Assembly: GCA_029465975.1 (NCBI GenBank)
Contig: CM055746.1
Span: 767,001 to 831,000 of the forward strand
Origin: Dallia pectoralis
Lineage: Eukaryota; Chordata; Actinopteri; Esociformes; Umbridae
Length of the DNA stretch: 64,000 nt
Direction of reading: 5' to 3'
In this document: positions 1 to 12,973 of the stretch, one piece after another
Layout: every line of letters begins with the position of its first letter
Numbering within the stretch: the stretch's first letter is position 1
The notes under the pieces: generated by a model
Told to the model about the DNA's origin: nothing
Seen by the model: the letters and a program-made list of their open reading frames with translations, nothing else
Database searches by the model: none
Program-made: the position numbers and the translations under genes

Positions 1-1409
1 TATCAACCAAAGATTATCTTCTATTCTGTGTACCATTGGAACTTTTTATTATATAATTGATTATGTGACCACACAGTGTTCTTGTGGTAACATAATCTGC
101 AGTCAAATTAATTATGCTAATTGGAATTCCTGATAAACGTAACAGCAAGGAAGGGCATTGTTCTTTTAAATGTGACATTTTTGAGAAAAATTACTTTTCC
201 AGACATCTGAACAAACATGCTAAATTCACTAAATGGAAATGCAAGCGAGCACAGACTTGATTCATTTGGGATTAGACTCATTCAGGCCAACTATGAGTTG
301 TGATAAATACTTTGTCTTGTTAGATTATAGTTTTGAAGGTGCCATTGACAGCATTCATACATCCGTATATGGTCCACATTCCTTCAATGAAGGTTCACGA
401 TTCTTCACAAACATTTCTAATTCTAGTACTAGATATGTAGTCCTATTATGATTTAATAAACAAATTGCATACATTATGTGATACTCCTCTTGCCCTGCAC
501 ATTTACTTATCCATGTCAATTGCACATCTTCACACTGTACTACATTTCTACATATCTGCTCTTTTGTACTTCTGGTTGGATGCAAACTGCATTTCATTGT
601 ACTGTAATTCTACTGTCCATTGACAATAAAGTTTAATGTAATCTCTTAAAAAAGTGTACTATAGGTTGTTTATAACAAGGCTAACATTTATGAAAAAGGT
701 ATAGATTGTCCTGATTTGTAAGGATACCTCAAGTAAATTGTAATAAAGAACAGCTTAAAATAAATAGCTTTAAGTGAATCATTCTGTTCCTTGGGTGTGT
801 TTTACTTTGTCAATGGCTGTTGTGGGCTAATTGACAGCCCTGCTGAGAAGAGACCGCCTAGAAAAGGGCAGCCTTTCTTACAGATGATGGCCTTTCTGGC
901 ACTTATTGAATGGTCCAAATACTATCTTTAAAAGGCAGACTAAGTGGTGGTGATAAAGGAACTCAAGAGTTTTAGCTTTGGTGTTTGTTTAAAAAACAAA
1001 ATCTATAATGCAGGCTTTTCTAAAAATACAATTTTCCATCAACATGAGTCTTTGAGCTCCCATTTAATACGCACAAGGTTTAGCCAGCTTTTTAAAAATC
1101 AACAATAAACAGAAATCTATATTTCCAAATCCATCAACTTAGATCCTAGCTACGCTTGCAAAAGGTGTACCCAGGAGAGGCAAACTGGTGACCTTGGCCG
1201 TGCCTTTGGACTTTATTGTAGATTTCTCTGGACTTGGGGTAACTGGTTTGAAAATGGGGTTGCAATGTAATAAATGCATTGGTTGGCATTGTTTTCTTCC
1301 TACATATGTGTCCTTTACATAAACATTGGAATAGATAATAAATTAAAATAATAATAATTAAAAATGGCATGACCCCATTCCAAAAAACAATACTAATGTT
1401 GGGATACCA
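1..1409. other. AT-rich unique non-coding stretch
   Basis: No exon, transposon end or repeat array is recognised here. Open frames are all under 90 codons and look random. The composition is typical of fish intergenic or intronic DNA. Confidence 0.6.
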
Positions 1410-1590
1410 AAAAGTAAATCACATTGAGAGGAAGTAAATCACATCGAGAGGAAGTAAATCACATCGAGAGGAAGTAAATCACATCGAGAGGATGTAAATC
1501 ACATTGAGAGGAAGTAAATCACATTGAGAGGAAGTAAATCACATTGAGAGGAAGTAAATCACATTGAGAGGAAGTAAATCACATTGACGT
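1410..1590. repeat. 20-bp minisatellite, about 9 copies
   Basis: Direct repeats containing AAGTAAATCACATTGAGAGG, with a T/C variant in the middle of some units (CATTG or CATCG). The last unit degenerates into unique sequence. Confidence 0.95.
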
Positions 1591-4035
1591 GCTATTGTAA
1601 TTTAGAAGATCATCCGCAATTATTGCCTTTTGAGATTAATTGGCCTTTTTTGTTACTTCATATGCAATCTGATTATAGTTATTAGAGAAAGGCAATTTAA
1701 AAAATGTACCATTTATGGTGCAGGTGGTGAATGTACTAAAAACACTACATTAACAATAAACTACTCCATATTACATATTTTATTTAGATTTTTTTTTCTT
1801 TTATCACATTTATGAAAAACCAAAGCACAGGTCGACCTTTTAACAAGGTATTCTAAAAGGTGAGTGCATCACACTGTGATTCACAGCAATAACACACACA
1901 CACATCACACAGCTGTATTCCAACAGTAACTGTCCCTTTGCAGCCAAATGCTTCGTATGAATAAATACTTCAGAGGGTATTCCTGAGATGAAAGTTGATC
2001 TCATGAGTGAGTGCCTGAAGTCACAGGCAAAACCCTTCTAGTACATACTATATCTAGACACGATGGTCATTTGTGTGTAGCCCTCTAATTTATTTTGCCG
2101 TTCTAACACAAATATCTTGTGAGTCAAAGCAAATGTGTTAAAACCACGTTTCATTATCCGTGCTGTTGTCCTATAGCACGCTCTGCCTGTGGAAATTTAA
2201 ATCAAATGGAAATTGTAACATGGCTAAAAAGCGTGTACTGATGTCAGTGTTGATCAAAAAATGATTCCATCAATTTTGTTTCTGACTGGATGTTCAAAGG
2301 GATCCTCAGCATTGGATTGAGGTCAGCAAACATGACTTGAAACTTACAGAAACAAAAAGAGCTTAGGTACAGTTGGTTACAGTAGGATGGACAGAAACAT
2401 GTGCCATAATATGGATTCATGTGGGTTATTGATTAGGTCTGCCTGCTGGAGATTATTAGGAGAACTGAAGAGGAAACCTCTGGCCATTCATTCAAAGCAA
2501 AGACGTGTTGTCTTAGATACCATCAACGTATCATGCATCCAAATATTTATCCTGAAGTGATTGTTTAGTCGTTCCCAAATCAATGTTGCTAATTACCTGC
2601 TTCTAATTATTTATTATTTCGAGTAGGGAATCCGATTAGCATTAATGGAATGGGAAGATATAGAAAGGACGTAATTATGTTAGGAAATAAAAACATAGTG
2701 TTTGAGATAGAAGTATCTGAGATGAATCAATTGAAATACAGATTTACAGATACCTGAGAGGTGGTTCAAAATTAATTGAGAAGACAAACTCACCTGTTAG
2801 TCATCAAGATCAGTTCATTGTCTTCGCTCGTTAGTAGTTAAATGACTGTGCAACCCTGATAATTACCTGATAATTAGAGTGTGCGCTTGGATGCGTCTGC
2901 TTGCCTTCATTTACTCTTGGTCTCTTTAATACACATTTTACATGAAAAGGTTTCTTTTTTCCATATTCTCTTTGAAAGAGAGAGCAGATGGGAGATGAAA
3001 GACAGAAGAATAGCAAGCGTATTGTAATTGGGCAGAAACTCCATGCTTCACTTTGTCACCTGTGACTAATAAAAGTCAAGCCTAAAAGATGGCAAAGCGC
3101 GGCTAATTCCTTGGAAGAACAGACATAAAACCAGATATAGAGCCTTGAATACAACAATTAGCTCATTGTCAGGTCACAAAGGGTTTATTACCGATTTTTC
3201 AATGTGACTGTTAGTGTGACTAAATCTTGAATATGTTAATTACCCCTGGTTGAAGATGTATGATGTGTTATTTTAACATTTATTATAATTCATTGTCCAT
3301 ACTGTCAGCACCATGCTGCTGCAAGACGATGATAACACAACTTTGTGGGAGACAAAGAGCTCAGGGTCCATATGGTTCAGAAAGGGACAGGGAAAAGGGT
3401 TTGTAAGCTATATTGTAGTTTCACTACCAACTTCTTCAGTAGGTACCAACTCAATAGGGAGAAAACTAGTCCTTGTCACTCTCCACTGACACCTGACAGA
3501 ATCCATCTCACTAAACAACCCAGAGAGTGCAGCAATGAGTAGCTGCTAGTGCCTGCCCGGTAGAAAGATATACCTGTCAGAACATTAGCCGCTGATTTTT
3601 ATTCATGCAGCTCAGTGAATCTGTGAGAAAAAAATGCATCAATAGAAGAAAAAGTGAGATATGTTTTTTATGTTCTCATAGGAAATGATTGTGAGATATC
3701 ATTCCAGCATATTCTCTTTCAGACTGACCTTCACAAACACACCTCTCCCACCTCCTACACTGATAGGCTGACTAATCATCAACCCACAAATCACAAAACA
3801 ATCATTTTCCTAACGGACAACAACAGCTTAGTAATATGGTGCGTTTGGCCCAAACGGGGTCATTAACAAATATGTTACAGATATTTTGGAAGAAATTTGT
3901 TAAGAGATACAAGGTGAATTTGATCTCACAGCACAGTGTGATTGTTCTATGAGAAGAACATAAATATTTCATTTTGAACCTGTATTCCCAGAGCAAGTGT
4001 AGATAAAGAGAGGTTAAACCTAGTCCGGGACTAAA
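1591..4035. other. AT-rich unique stretch, possible conserved non-coding DNA
   Basis: No coding signal is seen. Parts around 2.55-3.25 kb are rich in TAAT-type homeodomain core sites with interspersed GC islands, a look common in vertebrate conserved non-coding elements. That is only an impression, because conservation cannot be seen from one sequence. Confidence 0.4.
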
Positions 4036-4243
4036 GCCTGTTTTATGCTTCTGCGTCGATTCGACGGCGACCCCTCTGCGTCGACGCGAACCCCTCTCCG
4101 ACCCCTACGCCGTAGCTCGACTTGCACCTCCAAAAAATTGTAACTACACGTCGAGGCGACGCAGACAACAAGGGCTGTGATTGGTCAGATTATACATCTG
4201 GCGGTGAAATGCAACGCAACCCGACACAGAACCATAAAACGGC
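4036..4243. mobile_element. MITE-like non-autonomous DNA transposon, about 208 bp
   Basis: The left end GCCTGTTTTATGCTTCTGCG (from 4036) matches the reverse complement of the right end (4222-4243) over about 22 bases with two mismatches and one gap, so there are clear terminal inverted repeats. The interior is CpG-dense (repeated CGACGC-type words), unlike its AT-rich flanks. It has no coding capacity. Fish genomes carry many similar short CpG-rich inverted-repeat elements. I could not define a target-site duplication, so the superfamily (hAT, Harbinger or other) is open. Confidence 0.7.
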
Positions 4244-6279
4244 CACGACGCCGTAGGAGTGTTTGTCTATGAAACAGGACCTTAGATGGTGATTAAGATG
4301 AATGTAACCAATCGATATTACTGGTTTGTTGTTCAAACTAATGACTGTCATCTTTTAATAAAATCCACCCTAAAACATGTATTTTATTTGAATCACGCAC
4401 AAATGAATTATTTTGTAACAAAATTACCCTAGTAATTAGAATAAAAGGGACAAATCTGGGACAAATCTTGGTTTCTTCAGAGACCTAATCTGTGATGTAA
4501 ACGGACTGAGGAGACCTCCCAATAGAGACTAACAAACTAGGACAATCTAATGGTTTGTTGAAAGACAAGAACTCAAAAATGCAGCCTAAATGTAAAACTA
4601 CCTGAAGTTAACCAATGAACCAATAGCACACAGCGAACACCAATGAACCAAATACCAGTGACCTAAAGGTTTACCTCCCCTAGAGTTGAGGAAATAGGAA
4701 ATTAAGTTAGCAGTCATTTTGCAAGTAGAACGCTATTCCATCACCATCATTTCATACATATATAATAGATTCTACATTATAATAGACACCATCATTGCAT
4801 GCATATACATTATATTAGAAACCATCAATTAGGCAGGTTGTGGATTGAAGTATTGTATTTTGACTCTATAAGATGATGGCACATGGGATATGCCATTATT
4901 AACTGGGAAGATATATAGACCATAATAATCCACAACAAGGACTTTTAAAATAAATGGCAGCTTTGCTCTCTACACACAAAGCTTGTTTTCTAGGTCATTG
5001 TTGATGAAATCAAAAAAGCTTTGGTTCCTATTGTCTATCATGTTCCTCCACCAGTCACAGTAAAATCTCTTGCAAATGAAAAATGTGTAACTCAAAGTTT
5101 TCTTTTTTAACATTTGTCCATCTCCATCATGTTCCTAGGGTAGTTAAAAGACTGAATATTTCCCAGGGCAGTCTCATTGTCACTCGGAAGTGAATTTATG
5201 AAAGTCCAAAGTGGACTTAGAATCCAAATGGTGAAAGGTCTTAATTTCGATTTCCTGATGCTGCATACTTTAAACTTCTAAGCCATGTGAATACCTTTAG
5301 ATAAATTAAAAAATACATATAAAAATTCCACCACGCTTTCTGTCATTCCAATCTCACTCATGTAATTTGTATAGTGATGAGATGTGGACACAGAGCAGAC
5401 AGTGCCACAGCCTTCTAACAGAATATTGTATTAAACAAAGAATATCTAGAACATGTTCGTGAACCAGAAACAACATAACATAACAACTATTAGAGATCAG
5501 AAGTGTTTACTGAATAAAGATATGATTTGGCAGCTGTTACGTTGTTTATGAGTGATGACACCTGAAATTAATTTGAAAATTGCAGTTCATGTTTGCAATT
5601 CAGTGCCAGCACCACACTTAGTAAATTAAACTCCAAACCATCTGAAGGATCAAAGGAAGCTTTGGAAAACCATGACATCTTGAGATGGTCATTGAAATGC
5701 TAGAGACATTTCAGTATGCACGTCAAAAACTCAATTAAGCTCTCTGACAAAGGTCATATGTTGATTGCATTAATGAGCATTTTGATATTTTAAAATGTAT
5801 ATTGTTTTATTTCAATCTCTAAAAAAAACTCTCAACTACTTGGAAAGGCTGTTTTTGTCATTGAATCAACAATAAACTGATTAGTAACTCAGAGACACAT
5901 AAAGCTCCCAAGTCTTTTAATGCAAATAAATCAGCTTGTCCTGATAATTCAGATCCATTCTTTTTAACGCTGCTAATTCATTGAGCAAACGTTATCTTAT
6001 CTTTTTTCTAATCTTTCATTAAGATTAAACCAAATTCCATTAATTGGGAAATCAGCTATCTGCTTCCCCTATTAAAACAGCACATCACACATTTTTTGAT
6101 AATTACAGACCTTTTTTCAAACACTGTTTTATTGAAAATCGTACGAGTTTCACTTGTGGAGGTCATTAAGTAGTACATTATTTTATTGTCTTTCTAGACA
6201 AGGGGCACCACTGTGCAGCCCTCTATAAAATGCTTTGAGTGAATCATCAAATTATGTATTTTTGGTTTGATCACAATGT
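4244..6279. other. AT-rich unique stretch
   Basis: No gene, transposon end or array was recognised. The segment at about 5890-6070 is listed separately as a candidate regulatory block. Confidence 0.5.
5890..6070. promoter_or_regulatory. Candidate developmental enhancer or conserved non-coding element
   Basis: The segment carries a perfect octamer ATGCAAAT (5920-5927) and several TAAT homeodomain cores (for example CTAATTCATT and CCATTAATTG) within about 180 bp, with no coding potential. Dense POU/homeodomain cores are typical of vertebrate developmental enhancers. This is inference from motif density in AT-rich DNA, where chance matches are frequent. Confidence 0.25.
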
Positions 6280-6366
6280 GTGCAGGTACAAGGTCTTACC
6301 TGTAAGCCTGTGAATATGTTACACGGTGTTCCTCAGGTGTCAGTATTGGGACCACTTCTTAAAATA
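6280..6366 (+). pseudogene. LINE reverse-transcriptase relic (very short)
   Basis: Bases 6322-6360 translate to HGVPQVSVLGPLL. This closely matches the conserved RT block GVPQGSVLGPLLF of non-LTR retrotransposons (L2, Rex and jockey types). Only this block is recognisable; the frame continues into unrelated sequence. It is a decayed fragment, and the LINE family is not determined. Confidence 0.5.
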
Positions 6367-8167
6367 CACTCTCTCTTCTTTAAGACACATTTTGTACACT
6401 TGGTAAAAAAGGTGCAAAGAAATGTGTACTTGCAACTTTTATTGCAGTTTTTGACTTCTGTGTCATTTACAACCATGGTTCTTACATTCTCTGAACACTG
6501 ATCACCATTTGGATTTAAGGTTCATTACTAATTGTAGAGTGTTCATCACTGAGTTCTGGACAGTGGAGTGGGTTGGTCCTCATTCTTTCGACACATAGGC
6601 ATTGTAACTTTTAATTTCCAAAGCTATTCTTGGTTTGTAAACTTTTTCGCAAAAAAGTTCTAAAAGCATTTGCTTACAATCAGAGGATCTCTATTTCTGG
6701 TGTCCAGAACATCAAGGGGCAGAAAAGCTTCTAGGGTTTCTGCTTCTACTGATGGAATGGTTTTCAATCTGACCTAAAAATGCAAGAGCTTACAGTACGC
6801 TAAATTGAAAATATTGTAGGAGAGTCTATCTAGTTGTTAGTTAGTGCTTTTAAATGTGTGTATTTTTCATAAATGTACAAAGAAAATACACGTTAATTGG
6901 TTATTCATTGGTGCTGGACAGCGTAAATGCTGTTTTTAGATGTATCCTGTGTGTTTCAAAGTAGCTTGTTGTTTGTTGTTTCCCGTCTTTTCCTGGTTAA
7001 ACGAAGGTGAAATATATATATTTTTAAACATGCTTGCCGAGCATTTTTACAGACTTGTATTTGCAATTGCTAAGGAACCAAAGATATGTCAAACAAAATG
7101 CTTTCAAATTACCTTTCCTTATTAACTAATGCGTTCATTTTATTTTGCCTGAAACCAGTTGATAAAAGCAGCCAATTAATCTTATTATGTAAGTTGCCCA
7201 TTTCAAAATAACAATACTGCTGACAGGAAGTGTTTAAGAAAAGACTTAGGAAAACACTTAGAAGTCCACAGTGATTACACAGTGATTGCTGTAGGAGTAA
7301 TGTTACTTTTAGAAACATTACGAGGCACAATGAGGCAGAAGTAGGTAATATCCAAAATATCGTGTTTATGTTGTTCATATGACAGGTTCAGTCAACCAAG
7401 ATTTAAACTGATGAAAAGCTATTGAATCAATTATTATAAGCAGTATATTGCCTGCCTTAGATAACTTTGTCTTATCTTCGAAATGCAACCAGAATAATTC
7501 AAAATGTTGGTAAAAATATTTTTTTATTTTGCTTAAAAATACCTGGCTTCAAATGTTCTGTCACTAATGTATTGCTAATGTTTTCAACAACACAGCTTAC
7601 AACGTGTGTGTATTTTCCAGGATTGAGTACAGGATGGAGTACTGCACACATAACTACACACAGCATGCCTGCTCACCTCTGCATTAGTTTCACCATAACT
7701 AATTGACTCTCATTGACAATGTTAAAAGGACATGATCGTATTGTACAGTGGCCTTATTGTAATTGTATAATTACTCTGCTTTACTGATCTGAGTACCTCA
7801 GCTACACAGTTCAATTCGCAAGAAAAACGTCAATTGAGACTGCAGTACAAATCCATGAGGTACGATCAATCCATAATCAAAGCAACATTGTGACACATTT
7901 GTAATTTGACACCGCAGCAGAACTCGATCAGTAAATAATATATATTGAATCCCCTTGCAGACAGGAAGAATAATCTTGAATATTAATCAGGACATGTCTC
8001 CTCAGAGTGTTATCCATTTGAGGCAGACACATAATTAACATTTCTTTGCCTTTCATCTCGTCCGTCACTGGGGAAGTGGCACTTGCAGAGTGACTGTGGC
8101 TTTATCAAATACCCCCTGTCTCCAGCTGGCGGCCTGTGACAGAGCTTAACTTCCTGGCCTTCTGACG
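6367..8167. other. AT-rich unique stretch
   Basis: No gene or array was recognised. Several open frames of 60-90 codons exist on both strands without start context, domains or splice structure. Confidence 0.55.
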
Positions 8168-8354
8168 CTCCCCAGCTCCTCCTCACCTCTCCTCCCCAGC
8201 TCCTCCCCACCTCCTCCCCACCTCCTCCCCAGCTCCTCCCCAGCTCCTCCTCAGCTCCTCCCCAGCTCCTCCCCAGCTCCTCCCCAGCTCCTCCTCAGCT
8301 CCTCCCCAGCTCCTCCCCAGCTCCTCCCCAGCTCCAAGCCCACCTCCTCCCCAC
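8168..8354. repeat. CT/GA-rich minisatellite, about 10-bp unit
   Basis: Tandem CCCAGCTCCT units with CCCACCTCCT variants. The minus strand reads as repeated GGGGAGGAGCT, giving many closely spaced G-runs with G-quadruplex potential. It ends directly against the next array. Confidence 0.9.
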
Positions 8355-9335
8355 ATAACATCACATAGTGTGACAGATTTTAACATGACATAGTGTGACA
8401 GATTATAACATTACATAGTGTGACAGATTATAACATCACATAGTGTGACAGATTTTAACATCACAGAGTGTGACAGATTATAACATCACATAGTGTGACA
8501 GATTATAGCATTACATAGTGTGACAGATTTTAACATCACATAGTGTGACAGATTATAACATCACATAGTGTGACAGATTATAACATCACATAGTGTGACA
8601 GATTATAGCATTACATAGTGTGACATATTATAACATTACATAGTGTGACAGATTATAGCATTACATAGTGTGACATATTATAACATTACATAGTGTGACA
8701 GAGTATAACATTACATAGTGTGACAGATTATAACATTACATAGTGTGACAGATTTTAACATGACATAGTGTGACATATTATAACATTACATAGTGTGACA
8801 TATTATAACATTACATAGTGTGACAGATTATAACATCACATAGTGTGACAGATTATAACATCACATAGTGTGACAGATTATAGCATTACATAGTGTGACA
8901 TATTATAACATTACATAGTGTGACAGATTATAACATTACATAGTGTGACAGATTATAACATTACATAGTGTGACATATTATAACATTACATAGTGTGACA
9001 GATTATAACATTACATAGTGTGACAGATTATAACATTACATAGTGTGACAGATTTTAACATGACATAGTGTGACATATTATAACATTACAGAGTGTGACA
9101 GATTATAACATTACATAGTGTAACAGATTATAACATCACATAGTGTGACAGATTATAACATCACATAGTGTGACAGATTATAACATCACATAGTGTGACA
9201 GATTATAACATTACATAGTGTGACAGATTATAACATTACATAGTGTGACAGATTATAACATCACATAGTGTGACAGATTATAACATTACATAGTGTGACA
9301 GATTATAACATTACATAGTGTGACAGATTATAACA
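8355..9335. repeat. 25-bp minisatellite, about 39 copies
   Basis: Units contain CATAGTGTGACAGATTATAA. Variants (ACATC or ACATT start, CAGATT or CATATT) recur in blocks, suggesting expansion by segmental duplication of several units at a time. Confidence 0.95.
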
Positions 9336-11397
9336 CAGTAACTTTGTATACTGTCCTATTAATGGTTATTGAACGATATATCATTCACTGACATCTACAT
9401 TTCATCACAACTCTGAGTGAGGTCCACATCTTCTGCCTCTTTCAGTAGCGTCTTACAATCTCCATTGTTTACCTCGGTTCTCTGTTCCCCACCACAAACA
9501 ATCTGTATTCTCCTCATGTCCTTTTCCGATTAAATAAAGACAAAGCAAGTAGTTGACTGGCTACAGAGAAACTGTGGCGTGTTCAGTGCTCCCTGCTGTG
9601 TAGGCGGTATTCTGTGGGTTTTCTCTGGATTCATCTGGTCAGTGTGTGAAGCTGTAGAGGATGGAGGGATTGGACCAGTGCTGGGAAGCAGGGAGGATTA
9701 ACAGTGCCATATAGTGAGCGCGGCAGATTGGGGGGATTCACAGATTTTGGAGGAAGGATTGCAAGCTGTGCGTGGGGATCTGGGGGGAGATTGACACCAG
9801 ATGGCTGTGATTTTGGCACAATTGTCCCCCTTCCTATTGTGACTGATCCTCCATGCTTGCTGGACTTTTTTTTCCAGGAAAGCTGAGCTTGTGCTCATCC
9901 GTGGCTGTGATTGTGGAGTGTCTAAATGTGAGCTATTAAAGGGAGTCAGGGTAGGATGGGGGTCCTCTCTGGTGTCCCATTTAACTTACAGTCATACGTA
10001 AACCCTGCTGGAGGAGAGGTCTGTCTGCATTTATACCCAATGCTGCAAGCACAGTGTAATGGGTTTCTTCTGCTTTCATTGTACGCAGTTAATACACAGT
10101 CTTGTAAATATTATGTCCATGTCAATAACATTGTACATAATGCCAAATTTGTATTGCCAAGCTGAGCGGAGAAATAGAAAACTGATAAGAGAGCTCCAGC
10201 TTCAGTACACAACCCTTCAAATAACTACCTGCAGCACCTTATCTAAGTTACCTCAGTACAGGAAATTGCAAATTAAATGAGAAACATAGTCAACCGCAAG
10301 CAATGAGATTAGCAATGGAGCCAAGGAATCCTTGTTAAAGTCGGGCTTCCAATGTGCTCCCAGCACATCCTTTATGTACAAGACCTGGAACTTGAAACAC
10401 AGAAGGACAGCTTATAAGCTAAGCAGACAACTCAGCTTGGATTTCTACAATGAATTCATCAAGTATACTTAAAACTGAGAGCTGCTATTATCGTAGTGTA
10501 TGAATAAATGATTCAGACACGGGGAAAGTTAGTAGACACGAACAAAGACATGCTCCTTGGAAATATCTCCAGTGTTAGATGGTCTTATGTAGCTGCACTG
10601 CTAGGAGTTTGAAACATTTGAGGTGAGGGTGGTGGCTTTTATTCCACTAGGGGTCAGTATAAACAAGTATGAAATTATATGCACTCTATACAATAAATTG
10701 GTCAGAATAAGAGCATCTTGAAATATATCTCAGAACAATGACATGGTACTATGTTCCCTTTTTGTACATTGTGGCAGAATGTATAAAAAAGTTTAATCAT
10801 CAATTTCTGTGAAAAAAGAAAACGTGTTACACTACAATAATACATAAAAACATTAACATACCTTTTGTAATGTGTTCCTACATATATATTTTTTAGACAA
10901 TGAAGTAGATCTATGTATACAAAATATACTTTTAGTTAAGAGTTAAACATTTCACTGCAATGAGTGTTCCATTTTGTAGAATAAGCGACTATCACTGTGT
11001 TAAGGTCATGTGATTTTAGGAGCTGCATTTAACCCTCTAGTATGTTTTTGAGCAAGTGAGGCAATCTGGAGACAAGACGAGTCCGTCTGTAGACATGGTG
11101 GATCCTGGTATAGTCAAGACAAATGTTATGTTTGATCTGAACACATGGCTGGTGTTTGGTTTGATCTGAACACATGGCTGGGTTAAAATATGGAGAAAGC
11201 TTGGATGCCTGCCTCCAGGACTTCATTATTTCCCGTGCCCCTTTTTGTTGGTTTCTGTGTAAATTGTTTGCAGAATTTAAGTGCCATGTTTTTTTAAGCA
11301 GGTGCTTAAGTAACAGGTGGATGATGTAATCTGTAGAAAGGGATTTGAATTATTTTACGCTGGAGGAAAAGCTTTCCTTATTTTTCTAAATTGTTGT
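9336..11397. other. Unique stretch, mostly AT-rich
   Basis: No gene was recognised. The section at about 9.6-9.9 kb is GC-richer and open on both strands, but shows no domain or splice pair. A short direct duplication containing TTTGATCTGAACACATGGCT occurs twice around 11.12-11.18 kb. Confidence 0.5.
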
Positions 11398-12522
11398 TAC
11401 TCTGAAGGCTCTAACCAGATCTGCCACATTTACATGTTGGTCTCTACTTTACTCTGAGTGCTCTAACCAGATCTGCCACATTTACATGTTGGTCTCTACT
11501 TTACTCTGAAGGCTCTAACCAGATCTGTCACATTTACATGTTGGTCTCTACTTTACTCTGAAGGCTCTAACCAGATCTGCCACATTTACATGTTGGTCTC
11601 TACTTTACTCTGAGTGCTCTAACCAGATCTGCCACATTTACATGTTGGTCTCTACTTTACTTTGAAGGCTCTAACCAGATCTGTCACATTTACATGTTGG
11701 TCTCTACTTTACTTTGAAGGCTCTAACCAGATCTGTCACATTTACATGTTGGTCTCTACTTTACTCTGAGAGCTCTAACCAGATCTGTCACATTTACATG
11801 TTGGTCTCTACTTTACTCTGAGTGCTCTAACCAGATCTGTCACATTTACATGTTGGTCTCTACTTTACTCTGAGTGCTCTAACCAAATCTGTCACATTTA
11901 CATGTTGGTCTCTACTTTACTTTGAAGGCTCTAACCAGATCTGTCACATTTACATGTTGGTCTCTACTTTACTTTGAAGGCTCTAACCAGATCTGCCACA
12001 TTTACATGTTGGTCTCTACTTTACCCAGAAGGCTCTAACCAAATCTGTCACATTTACATGTTGGTCTCTACTTTACTCTGAGTGCTCTAACCAGATCTGT
12101 CACATTTACATGTTTGTCTCTACTTTACTCTGAATGCTCTAACCAGATCTGCCACATTTACATGTTGGTCTCTACTTTACTCTGAGAGCTCTAACCAGAT
12201 CTGCCACATTTACATGTTGGTCTCTACTTTACTCTGAGAGCTCTAACCAGATCTGCCACATTTACATGTTGGTCTCTACTTTACTCTGAGAGCTCTAACC
12301 AGATCTGTCACATTTACATGTTGGTCTCTACTTTACTCTGAAGGCTCTAATCAGATCTGCCACATTTACATGTTGGTCTCTACTTTACTCTGAGAGCTCT
12401 AACCAGATCTGCCACATTTACATGTTGGTCTCTACTTTACTCTGAGAGCTCTAACCAGATCTGTCACATTTACATGTTGGTCTCTACTTTACTCTGAGAG
12501 CTCTAACCAAATCTGTCACATT
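11398..12522. repeat. 52-bp minisatellite, about 21-22 copies
   Basis: Units share CACATTTACATGTTGGTCTC followed by a variable junction before GCTCTAACC (CTGAAGG, CTGAGTG, CTGAGAG or TTGAAGG types). Variant types alternate rather than cluster perfectly. Confidence 0.95.
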
Positions 12523-12973
12523 TTACCCCCACATTTCAAACTGACCCCTATTTCCCTGAGACAAAGTAGATAAAGAGTGCAATCCTAAGAATGACAATGA
12601 AATCTTACATACAGTAATTTAGAGTTGGCGAAATACTTCATACATCCATTTAAATAAAATGTCCCAGTTTCTTGAGAGTTTTTAGATCGAGATTCAACAT
12701 AAATACACTATGGTTTAGCTAACACACATTTCAGTAGTCAGTTATCCGGAGACTGTAATAGAGAAACATATCATTCTCTCAGTCGGAAGATGACGGTTCA
12801 GCCCCTCTTGTTGTGCAAGTCTCAGCAATGTCATGTTGGGGGCTGGTCCTACAGAAGTCTACACGGCTTAAAATATCCTAAAAAAGGTCTCAGGGTAGCT
12901 TGGACATGGAATTTGTGCACGAAATAGGACATCTTGTAAATAAGTCAAGCTTTCTTTTTTCTTTTCATTTTCT
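12523..12973. other. Unique spacer between arrays
   Basis: No gene or element was recognised in this 450-bp stretch. Confidence 0.6.

Noticed and set aside
9704..9898. Overlapping open frames on both strands at 9.6-9.9 kb as an exon
   Set aside because: No splice pair, no domain, and open on both strands by composition.
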